Source: Egerieenecus merdigallinarum
GTDB lineage: Bacteria; Bacillota; Clostridia; Christensenellales; Aristaeellaceae
Assembly (NCBI GenBank): GCA_018711985.1
Contig: DVHS01000138.1
Span: 1 to 11,624, forward strand
Length of the DNA: 11,624 bases
Direction of reading: 5' to 3'
Positions 7,101-11,624 of the stretch are shown here, in pieces (the first letter of the stretch is position 1; each line of letters opens with the position of its first letter). The notes under the pieces are model-generated. The model worked only from the letters and a program-made list of their open reading frames with translations. It ran no database searches and was not told where the DNA came from. Both the position numbers and the translations under genes were made by a program.

Positions 7101-7794
7101 CCACGCCGGGTATGCCGGAGAAAGGAAACTTCAAAATGGGAATCTCCTGGGAAAAGTTGTCGCTGACTTCAAGGACAGCATCCTTCAAATTATAGCTCAC
7201 CCAGGTGTTCGTTTCCAGGGTGAAACCGTTGTATTTTACCTGGACGTAGAAATCCCCGGTGAGCGCGCCGCTGAATTTTAGCGTACCGGCAGGGTTGCTA
7301 AAGGAAAGATTCTGGCTGAAAGGAAAGGTTTTGGAGGTATCGATGCCAATTTTGAAAAACAGCTCCTCCGGCTGCACATCCTCGGGGCTGCAGGTAAAGA
7401 CCATGCGGTCGGACTGAACCGTGACCTGGGTGGGGAGAAAGAAGAAGGCCTCCAGTGTTGTTTCGTCAACAAAGGCCACCGGCGTCCCGGGCGCGATGCG
7501 TTTCGCCTCGCTGGAGGGATTGTAGAGGGTATAGGTGGTATTGTCATCGGAAGCATCCATGCTCATGCTGGCATCCGCGTAAAGAATGGCGGAACCTTCA
7601 CGCATGACGACGAAATTGGCATCATCGGTGATGTCTTCAGCGTTTAGGTTCAGGTCGATATACAGCGGATCATTCCCATAGAGCGCCTTGCTCTCAATGG
7701 TAAAGTCCTCTTCGGCGGCAGCCGAACAGATACCCAGGCTGAGCACCAGGGCCAGCAGAAGCAGCAGGGAGAGAAGCCTTCTACGCATCGTCAT
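4180..7794 (-). CDS. Large sortase-anchored surface protein with InlB-type and Ig-like repeats
   Basis: A 1204-residue secreted protein, probably an adhesin or other surface-exposed wall protein. Residues 1-28 are a signal peptide (basic MTMRRR, leucine core, AAA before EED). Residues ~29-405 are an unassigned, probably beta-rich region with C350, C355 and C405. Residues ~408-505 resemble a CnaB/carboxypeptidase-regulatory fold (EGVTVTYT, DKDGYVYLYMPVGDVKITA). Residues ~519-597, ~602-680 and ~687-757 are Listeria-Bacteroides (InlB B-type) repeats, shown by GYIFVGWSADKN and DYIFVGWTC. Residues 766-1163 are four Ig-like repeats with YQWY and YYCVVQD. The C-terminus is a sorting signal: APQTGD at 1165-1170, a membrane segment at ~1173-1194 and a basic tail. 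Alanine replaces the usual leucine before PQTG. The start is ATG 7794 with GGTGA 7 bases upstream; ATG 7788 is possible. A terminator separates it from the sortase operon. Confidence 0.9.
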   Translation of the reverse strand: MTMRRRLLSLLLLLALVLSLGICSAAAEEDFTIESKALYGNDPLYIDLNLNAEDITDDANFVVMREGSAILYADASMSMDASDDNTTYTLYNPSSEAKRIAPGTPVAFVDETTLEAFFFLPTQVTVQSDRMVFTCSPEDVQPEELFFKIGIDTSKTFPFSQNLSFSNPAGTLKFSGALTGDFYVQVKYNGFTLETNTWVSYNLKDAVLEVSDNFSQEIPILKFPFSGIPGVGLEVGVGLGLFVEGDTKVSFDMQDGKTGFGFKAAPFSTPKFSNLSQKPQLNVEEIIANGDFEVDLTLGPSLDVLSIAGVGCDIAAGIAISADLTGDEGGRDPDPLVGVQPINPNEWHVCKELSCLQGEIDALVKLEAWAQLAGHVWSAHYDLAHEKYSDFHYSFTFKEFELAPCEHYLYQVGVRVLEQGSQKKTPMEGVTVTYTEVPPYADRRGKSYIEGVTDKDGYVYLYMPVGDVKITATSWQDDPDTPVTDPHKVSTTAEYKVRPSKEGQKVDIELIRYHFMALVYFDENAGGETVENMPNPFWVEENHTGTIPNEVPRREGYIFVGWSADKNSTTAGYIPGAEIKVETSNIQLFAIWTQDQPKVDFRTITYVADADGDGADVVLADNPQIYFSNVDGFPLINPWRKDYIFVGWTCEEEVVGLTTPQLNVTVQWNQEVGTESDFVNRTYVAHWKPVTYNVFWLNWDGALLDANRDLDAGVIPSYTGETPHREPDDSWYYVFSSWQPAIEPVSKDTTYTATYTSYPLLKLLSSPQDAALRKGESVDFRVTVSGGQPALAYQWYMIPAGQSGDPASGAGSPISGATTPTLSVTADYAMDGNRYYCVVQDSVAQRVVSDAAMLTVRKSPLVLLSSPQDISVKKGETARFTVSVSGGELPLTYQWYLIPAGQSGDPASGAGSPISGATSDRLSVTGDYAMDGNRYYCVVQDVVAQQVVSAAATLRVTQSPLKLLFSPDDACLESGETATFAVGVSGGELPLTYQWYRIPAGQSGDPASGAGSPISGANAATLTVTASQALNGYRYYCVVQDVVNQRVISGAATLYVSQPALILLQSPQDATRLVGEDAVFSVSVSGGVQPYTYQWYVIPGTRGESSVFASANAEEGTPVAGAVSSQLTVTASIELNGNQYYCVIQDDIGQKVVSEAARLDVVKPAPQTGDQFPLLPLLAMLLGCGTILVFGYLLGKNKFLGNRR
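4306..5499 (-). repeat. Four tandem Ig-like repeats, 300-base period
   Basis: Units begin at 5499, 5199, 4899 and 4599 (minus strand), exactly 300 bases apart, each starting with serine-proline (SPQD or SPDD). Units 1-3 share an identical 19-residue block, PAGQSGDPASGAGSPISGA, while their flanks differ much more. Unit 4 carries a different, slightly longer insert (IPGTRGESSVF onward) at that place. Each unit keeps YQWY and a YYCV cysteine but lacks the partner cysteine of classical Ig domains. Confidence 0.9.
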
Positions 7795-7805
7795 TGTTTT
7801 TCACC

Positions 7806-7825
7806 GGCGCGTGCATGCACGCGCC
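7806..7825. promoter_or_regulatory. Perfect 20-bp palindrome next to the surface-protein Shine-Dalgarno
   Basis: The 20 bases centred on GTGCATGCAC are their own reverse complement. As RNA they fold into an 8-bp GC-rich stem with a CAUG loop. The palindrome ends directly against the GGTGA that precedes ATG 7794. It has no T-run, so it is not a terminator. It could be a repressor operator or a translational control or mRNA-stability hairpin; the role is inference. Confidence 0.55.
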
Positions 7826-7901
7826 CCTCACGGGTCCTTCCTTCATGGGTTTGGGTCAGTGGGCAATGGGCGGGAACCTTGCTGCGTTTTAGCAGGTCAT
7901 G

Positions 7902-7948
7902 AAAAAACGCAAACGTTTCCGGCTGGCATGGAGACCGACCGGAAACGT
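7902..7948 (-). terminator. Intrinsic terminator of the sortase operon
   Basis: On the minus strand a 10-bp perfect stem (ACGTTTCCGG at 7948-7939 with its complement at 7922-7913) and a 16-base loop are followed by TTGCG and six T (7907-7902). It lies just after the stop of the last operon gene at 7957, separating that operon from the surface-protein gene. Confidence 0.8.
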
Positions 7949-7956
7949 GTCAGGCA

Positions 7957-8511
7957 TTATTCCGCCTGTGGCTCGTTGGTGGAAAAGGCAATCCCATACA
8001 GCAGGCTGCGGGCAAAGTTGTCATCCGCTTCTGTTTGCTCCGTAAAGTCGTCGTGGTACTGGATCAATTCCACAAAGTACCCTTCGTAGATGGTGAAAAG
8101 GGAATCCACGTCCCATTCATCATTGGAGCTGACGAACAGGTACAGGTTGCCCTCGGGAGAGGCCTCCGTGGCATAGGTTGGGTTTTCATACTGGGAGCCG
8201 GCAATCTCCTGCAGCTCTTGTATCTCCTCTTCCGTCAGATCCGACATGGACATGCCCGCATACACGTCGGAGGGCGCAATGCTGATGACCACGTCGGCGT
8301 GATCGTCGCTGTGAACCGTGGCGCGAACCTGATCGGCGGGGGCGTAGGGGCTGAACTCAATGTCCAGGGTCCCGGTATAGGTCAGCGTAATGGTTACCGG
8401 GCTATCCGGCTGGGAAAGGGGAATGGTGGTTTCCACCGCCATGATCTCTTCCGCGCAGGCAAAGCTCATCATGAGCAGTGCGGCAAGCAACAGTGCAATC
8501 AGCTTCTTCAT
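7957..8511 (-). CDS. Secreted acidic protein of unknown function
   Basis: A 184-residue protein with a clear signal peptide: MKKLIALLLAALLMMSFACA, with likely type I cleavage after ACA and before EE. The cysteine there is not in a good lipobox. The mature part is strongly acidic. It begins with a beta-rich stretch (VTITLTYTGTLDIEF), then a DLTEEEIQELQEIAG helix, then a beta segment with aromatic residues (GNLYLFVSSNDEW, YEGYFVELIQY). I do not recognise a family. ATG 8511 follows GGAGGAGGT and overlaps the upstream stop as ATGA, so it is probably translationally coupled to the SH3-protein gene. An upstream in-frame start would add residues lying inside that gene and would precede the signal peptide, so it is rejected. 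Last gene of the sortase operon. Confidence 0.85.
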   Translation of the reverse strand: MKKLIALLLAALLMMSFACAEEIMAVETTIPLSQPDSPVTITLTYTGTLDIEFSPYAPADQVRATVHSDDHADVVISIAPSDVYAGMSMSDLTEEEIQELQEIAGSQYENPTYATEASPEGNLYLFVSSNDEWDVDSLFTIYEGYFVELIQYHDDFTEQTEADDNFARSLLYGIAFSTNEPQAE

Positions 8512-9086
8512 TGACTTACCTCCTCCAAACCGAAGCTCAGGGGCACCAGGAATTCCTTCATCATGAAACCGCAAATGTTCTTCTGGGTATCATAAACCTG
8601 GCACCAGGTTTTGCTTTCAGCGATTACCTGCAGGGTGGACCCGGAATAGTAGATGTCGTGGACGGCGGTGGACTTGGAGGGCGCCCAGCGCATGTTCACA
8701 TAGCCCGAAGGCGTGGAGGGCTTGACCGACGCGAGGCAGTAAGTAGACTTGAAGTCCTTGAAGGATAGGCTTTCCGTGGTGCTGGGCTGGGTGGAGGGCG
8801 GTGTCAGGCTCAGGTATCGGGTCATGACATAGCCGTCACGTCCGCCATAGCCGATATGCGCCCAGGTGTTGCTGTTTAGAAATTCATAAACAACAACCGC
8901 CGCGCCATTGGGAATGGAGGTAAGGATGTTATTGCCCAGGTCGGTGGAGCTGCGCATGTTCAGGGATTTCTTGTTTGCTGTGTTTACATAATATACCATG
9001 GCATCGGCATAGGCGCTGACCAGCAGGGGGGCGCACAGCGCGGCCACCAGTACCAAGGCAAGCAATCCTGTCCAAACTTTTCTCAT
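8508..9086 (-). CDS. Secreted protein with two bacterial SH3-type domains
   Basis: A 192-residue exported protein. The signal peptide is MRKVWTGLLALVLVAALCAP to about residue 28 (YADA). Domain 1, ~31-94, has the usual SH3b features: LNMRSSTDLGNNILTSIPNG and WAHIGYGGRDGYVMTRYL. A Ser/Thr/Pro linker (~95-107) follows. Domain 2, ~117-182, is more divergent: YVNMRWAPSKSTAVHDIYY and WCQVYDTQKNICGFMMKEFL. SH3b domains commonly bind cell-wall peptidoglycan or peptides, so a wall-associated role outside the membrane is likely. No catalytic domain (NlpC/P60, amidase) is attached. ATG 9086 has AAAAGGAG 7 bases upstream. It lies 63 bases after the inhibitor gene and its stop overlaps the next start (ATGA), supporting one operon. 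Domain identity is solid; the target is unknown. Confidence 0.87.
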   Translation of the reverse strand: MRKVWTGLLALVLVAALCAPLLVSAYADAMVYYVNTANKKSLNMRSSTDLGNNILTSIPNGAAVVVYEFLNSNTWAHIGYGGRDGYVMTRYLSLTPPSTQPSTTESLSFKDFKSTYCLASVKPSTPSGYVNMRWAPSKSTAVHDIYYSGSTLQVIAESKTWCQVYDTQKNICGFMMKEFLVPLSFGLEEVSQ

Positions 9087-9149
9087 GTTGATGCTCCTTT
9101 TCGATGGCGTTTATTGCTCAAAACAAGTGGAAAACTTGGAAAAGGTACG

Positions 9150-9563
9150 TTACTCAATGGCCCCTTCCGTAAAGGTGGTGGCGACGATGGTCACCTGTAG
9201 CTCACTGTCTACGGCAATGTCGTACACCAGCGTGTACAGGGGGGCCTCCGCCTCCCAGGAGCGGCCATATGTAAAGGTGACGGTGGTGCATCCCTCCGCT
9301 TTTCCTTCAAAAACGTAGCGCTGGAAGCCGCCTACGCCCGTGGCGGTTTCTTCTGCGGCATCCTGGGCAAATCCGTCGTCAACCACGGCCACGACCTTTT
9401 CATCCGCCACGGTGGCGGTCCAGGTGTAGCCGGTGGTGGGGTTGCCACGCAGGATCACGGCCGGCTCCGTGGGGGTGCTCCCGTCCTCCTGGGCGAAGGC
9501 GGAGAACGTCAAGGCCGCCAGCAGCACCAGCGCCAGGAACAGACAAATGCGTTTCATTTTCAT
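9150..9563 (-). CDS. Secreted chagasin-like cysteine protease inhibitor (family I42)
   Basis: A 137-residue exported protein. The signal peptide is residues 1-24, with AFA before QED. The mature ~113 residues match the chagasin fold. The three inhibitory loops are visible: NPTTGYTW at 41-48, GVGG at 76-79, and GRSWE at 100-104, where family members usually have RPW. The central strand QRYVFEGKAEGCTTVTFTYG is also typical. Chagasins bind papain-family (C1) cysteine proteases tightly and reversibly. The likely role is protecting surface proteins or the cell from bacterial or host cysteine proteases; the actual target is unknown. ATG 9563 has AAAGGATG 7 bases upstream; ATG 9557 is possible. It lies 129 bases after the sortase gene, a gap with no clear promoter or terminator, and 63 before the SH3 gene, so operon membership is likely but not proven. 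Confidence 0.85.
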   Translation of the reverse strand: MKMKRICLFLALVLLAALTFSAFAQEDGSTPTEPAVILRGNPTTGYTWTATVADEKVVAVVDDGFAQDAAEETATGVGGFQRYVFEGKAEGCTTVTFTYGRSWEAEAPLYTLVYDIAVDSELQVTIVATTFTEGAIE

Positions 9564-9692
9564 TGCTTTTCATCCTTTCATAAATGCTTCAGGGCTGAGT
9601 GTGTGTGCTTCCGGGGAAACGATGCGGGTGACCTGATCGCGGGCTATCGCCTTTGCAGCTTTTTTAATATCGGGCGGTTGCCGGCGGAAGCG

Positions 9693-10646
9693 TTACTGCG
9701 TGGGTGCGTCCGTGGATTCGCCGGGGCGTACGCGGCGGGCACATACCAGCAGGCGCTCCCGGTCGTCCCCTGTGCAGGTGGAGAGAATCAGCAGCTGGTC
9801 GCCCGTGTTTACGTCCACCGGTGCGGGAAACGCATTCAACCGTAGCAGAGCGGCCAGCGTCTCCTCCTGTTGCGCTGAGGTCATTTGATTGTACATGGTG
9901 TAGTTGACAAAGCGGGTGGAACCGTAGACGGTATTCACGCGCAACGCGGCAAAGACCAGGAAATCCCCCTCTTCGTACTGCGTATCACAGGTGATGATGG
10001 GGTGGGTACGGAAATAGCTGTAGGTCTCATATTTTCGCAGATTGCCAAACATTGCCCCGGTTTTCATATTGTGCCCGTACAAAATCAGCGCCTTGGGGTT
10101 GCCGGTCAGGTCGCAACCCATATCCAGAAAAATCGCGCCGTTGTCATTGTGATATCCCAGGTAGTCCCGGTTCAGGTAGTAGGTGTTATCCCGCTGCACC
10201 ACGGCGATGTCCAGCTGCTCCGGAATGGTGAGCCAGGCGACAATGTCCTGATTCTGTTGCTTGAGCTTTGCAAAACGTGGCGACATGATTTTGAAGGTGA
10301 TGGGGGTCGCCGTGGGGGAAGCTGTCGAGGGGCTGCTGTCCGCTGCCGGGGGTGAGGCGGCGGCGGATGCAGCCTGCGGCGTGGGGGAAGCCGTATACGC
10401 AGCCGCTTCCTGAATAGCCAGCAGGTTCGCTTGCTGCAGCACCGCTGCCTGCTGCCTGCTGCGTAGGGCTTGAAGGCCATAATTCGCCAGCTCGATCAGG
10501 GCAAATACAAAACCTGCTGCGGCCAGGACCATCACCAGTTTGCCAAGCCTGCTCCATAGGGAGGGGCGCCGGTGTGCTGGGGGCCTGGGCGCCCTGGACG
10601 GCGGGCGCTGCCGCGCTGGGGAGGGGGCAGGACTATAAGGCGTCAC
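9693..10646 (-). CDS. Class B sortase
   Basis: A 317-residue membrane-anchored transpeptidase that would attach proteins to the cell wall or to other proteins. Residues 1-33 are a Pro/Arg-rich cytoplasmic segment, ~34-60 a membrane anchor, ~84-116 an Ala/Ser/Pro/Thr-rich stalk, and ~117-307 the sortase domain. The catalytic triad is visible: H192 in LYGHNMKTGAMF, C291 in ILSTCTGDD, and R298 in RERLLVCARR. The YGHNMKTG..F context and long domain match class B. GTG 10646 was chosen because AGGAGG lies 5 bases upstream; an upstream ATG at 10745 would add a stretch inside a perfect inverted repeat. The Pro/Arg-rich N-terminus and long low-complexity stalk are unusually large. The likely substrate in the window is the PQTG protein at 7794-4180. 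First gene of a four-gene operon ending at the terminator at 7902-7948. Confidence 0.92.
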   Translation of the reverse strand: MTPYSPAPSPARQRPPSRAPRPPAHRRPSLWSRLGKLVMVLAAAGFVFALIELANYGLQALRSRQQAAVLQQANLLAIQEAAAYTASPTPQAASAAASPPAADSSPSTASPTATPITFKIMSPRFAKLKQQNQDIVAWLTIPEQLDIAVVQRDNTYYLNRDYLGYHNDNGAIFLDMGCDLTGNPKALILYGHNMKTGAMFGNLRKYETYSYFRTHPIITCDTQYEEGDFLVFAALRVNTVYGSTRFVNYTMYNQMTSAQQEETLAALLRLNAFPAPVDVNTGDQLLILSTCTGDDRERLLVCARRVRPGESTDAPTQ

Positions 10647-10651
10647 ACTCA

Positions 10652-10657
10652 CCTCCT
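10652..10657 (-). promoter_or_regulatory. Ribosome binding site that sets the sortase start
   Basis: AGGAGG, 5 bases before GTG 10646, is a consensus site and rules in the GTG start over the upstream ATG at 10745. Confidence 0.75.
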
Positions 10658-10692
10658 GGTACAAAATAACAAACAATACGCTCTCATATATT

Positions 10693-10755
10693 AAGTCGCA
10701 GCATGGCAATAAAATCCTTATCAAAAATGGAGAAATTTTTACCATGCTGCGACTT
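10693..10755. promoter_or_regulatory. Perfect 14-bp inverted repeat in the sortase leader
   Basis: AAGTCGCAGCATGG (10693-10706) is repeated inverted at 10742-10755, with a 35-base AT-rich spacer that holds its own 6-bp stem (10723-10728 with 10735-10740). On the + strand a run of six T begins at 10754, giving a terminator-like shape, but no + strand gene ends here. On the minus strand it lies 36 bases upstream of the sortase ribosome binding site with no T-run. Candidate roles are an operator, an mRNA leader hairpin or an antisense terminator; none is proven. The remainder of 10756-10869 shows no clear terminator for araD. Confidence 0.5.
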
Positions 10756-10869
10756 TTTTATGTTTTTCTGTTTTTCAAAGGGAAAGGGGGAAACGGAAAA
10801 GACAATCCGCAGTGGGATAGCGTCGGGGAAAGGTGCATGACCGATGGCAATCGGCGCGGAAAAGCGGGG

Positions 10870-11574
10870 TTATTTCTTTTGCCCGTAGTAGGCGTTGGGA
10901 CCGTGCTTGCGCAGGAAATGCTTGTCCCGCACATAGTCGGGCAGGGAGGGAGTATCCTGGGCCTTGGGCAGGGCTTCGGTGTGCCAGGCCATCATGGCCA
11001 CTTCCTCCAGCACCACGGCGTTGTGCACTGCTTCCATGGGATCTTTCCCCCAGGCAAAGGGACCGTGATGACGGGCCAGCACGCAGGGAACGTGCAAAGG
11101 ATTCAGGTGATGCGCCTCGAAGTGCGCGGCAATCACCTTGCCGGTTTCCAGCTCATAGGCGCGCTCAACTTCCTCCTGGGTGAGATCCCGGGCGCAGGGA
11201 ACGGCCCCATAAATGTAATCGGCATGGGTGGTGCCATAGGCGGGAATGTCCCGGCCCGCCTGGGCCCAGATGGTTGCCCAGCGGGAGTGCGTATGGACAA
11301 TGCCGCCCACTTCCGGAAAGCGCCGGTAGAGCTCCGCATGTGTGGCCGTGTCCGAGGAGGGATTCAGCTCACCCTCCACCCGGTGACCTTCCAGATCCAT
11401 AACCACCATGTCCTGGGGCTTGAGCTCCTCATAGGGCACGCCGGAGGGCTTGATGACGAACAGTCCCTTGTCCCGGTCAATGCCGGATACGTTCCCCCAG
11501 GTGAAGGTGACCAAGTGATGGGCAGGCAGCAGCAGATTGGCTTTGCAGACCAATTCCTTCAATGCTTCCAACAT
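10870..11574 (-). CDS. araD: L-ribulose-5-phosphate 4-epimerase
   Basis: A 234-residue class II aldolase-family enzyme that interconverts L-ribulose 5-phosphate and D-xylulose 5-phosphate in L-arabinose catabolism, in the cytoplasm. It aligns by eye along its full length with the 231-residue Escherichia coli AraD: MLEALKELVCKANLLLPAHH, TWGNVS, IKPSGV, NPSSDT, GIVHTHSR, WAQAG, GTTHADY, HGPFAWGK, and LRKHG with YYGQ at the end. Zinc and catalytic residues are in place: H94, H96, H170, D75, D119 and Y230. The start is ATG 11574, which has AAAGGAGG 9 bases upstream and matches the E. coli N-terminus. A 14-residue longer form from ATG 11616 is rejected because that codon lies inside a likely -10 element. 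No other arabinose genes are visible downstream. Upstream neighbours are outside the window. Confidence 0.93.
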   Translation of the reverse strand: MLEALKELVCKANLLLPAHHLVTFTWGNVSGIDRDKGLFVIKPSGVPYEELKPQDMVVMDLEGHRVEGELNPSSDTATHAELYRRFPEVGGIVHTHSRWATIWAQAGRDIPAYGTTHADYIYGAVPCARDLTQEEVERAYELETGKVIAAHFEAHHLNPLHVPCVLARHHGPFAWGKDPMEAVHNAVVLEEVAMMAWHTEALPKAQDTPSLPDYVRDKHFLRKHGPNAYYGQKK

Positions 11575-11583
11575 GCGGGAATG

Positions 11584-11591
11584 CCTCCTTT
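11584..11591 (-). promoter_or_regulatory. Ribosome binding site that sets the araD start
   Basis: AAAGGAGG lies 9 bases before ATG 11574. It would be inside the coding region if translation began at ATG 11616, so it favours the shorter, E. coli-like protein. Confidence 0.7.
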
Positions 11592-11614
11592 GCAATATGT
11601 CCGTACTTTTCTTC

Positions 11615-11623
11615 ATTGTATCA
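11615..11623 (-). promoter_or_regulatory. Extended -10 promoter element upstream of araD
   Basis: On the minus strand TGATACAAT matches an extended -10 (TGnTATAAT) with one difference. Transcription would start near 11608, giving a leader of about 35 bases that includes the araD ribosome binding site. The -35 region lies beyond the end of the window and cannot be checked. Confidence 0.45.
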
Positions 11624-11624
11624 C

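Noticed and set aside
8454..8511. Lipoprotein signal in the acidic secreted protein
   Set aside because: The cysteine follows SFA rather than a lipobox such as LAGC, and an ACA type I cleavage site is present.
10681..10724. Possible sigma-A promoter in the sortase leader (TTGATA with TAATAT)
   Set aside because: The two hexamers are 25 bases apart, far from the usual 16-18, and no better pair was found, so no promoter is called.
10647..10745. Longer N-terminus for the sortase from ATG 10745
   Set aside because: The added stretch lies across the perfect inverted repeat, lacks a ribosome binding site, and would bury a consensus AGGAGG placed correctly for GTG 10646.
10693..10755. The 14-bp inverted repeat as an invertible phase-variation switch
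   Set aside because: The 35-base spacer is much shorter than known invertible segments, and no recombinase gene is visible in the window.

Overview
The window looks like a chromosomal segment of a GC-rich Gram-positive (Firmicutes/Clostridia-type) bacterium, probably an uncultured gut organism. The evidence is a class B sortase next to a cell-wall-anchored surface protein, strong AGGAGG-type ribosome binding sites, GTG and TTG starts beside ATG, an ECF-like sigma factor with a PrsW-family protease, and several short Firmicutes-style signal peptides. A Christensenellales-like origin is a guess from the style of the secreted proteins. No RNA genes, CRISPR arrays, insertion sequences or transposases were seen.

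Layout. Positions 1-1336 are on the + strand: the last codons of an unknown gene, then a compact degenerate-GGDEF/EAL c-di-GMP phosphodiesterase. It meets the minus-strand genes at a hairpin that can serve as a bidirectional terminator (1489-1536). Everything from 1569 to the end is on the minus strand. In transcription order (right to left) this is: araD (L-ribulose-5-phosphate 4-epimerase, 11574-10870); a secretion/surface operon of class B sortase (10646-9693), chagasin-like cysteine-protease inhibitor (9563-9150), double-SH3 secreted protein (9086-8508) and an acidic secreted protein (8511-7957) that ends in a clear terminator; a separate 1204-residue wall-anchored adhesin-like protein (7794-4180); and a five-gene membrane signalling cluster of ECF-like sigma factor, 41-residue membrane peptide, 8-TM protein, PrsW-type intramembrane metalloprotease and 2-TM protein (3990-1569).

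How the genes may work together. The surface protein ends in a sorting signal with a PQTG core, and the class B sortase about 2 kb upstream is the obvious candidate to anchor it. The inhibitor and SH3 protein would act in the same extracytoplasmic space. The sigma/PrsW cluster resembles a regulated-intramembrane-proteolysis circuit, as in SigW/RsiW/PrsW of Bacillus subtilis, but has no recognisable zinc-type anti-sigma factor; the 2-TM protein with a basic cytoplasmic N-terminus is the best candidate. A link between this circuit and the surface operon is inference from proximity only.

The most interesting features are the sigma/PrsW cluster with its unfamiliar membrane partners, a perfect 20-bp palindrome touching the Shine-Dalgarno of the surface-protein gene, a perfect 14-bp inverted repeat in the sortase leader, and the chagasin-type inhibitor inside a sortase operon.
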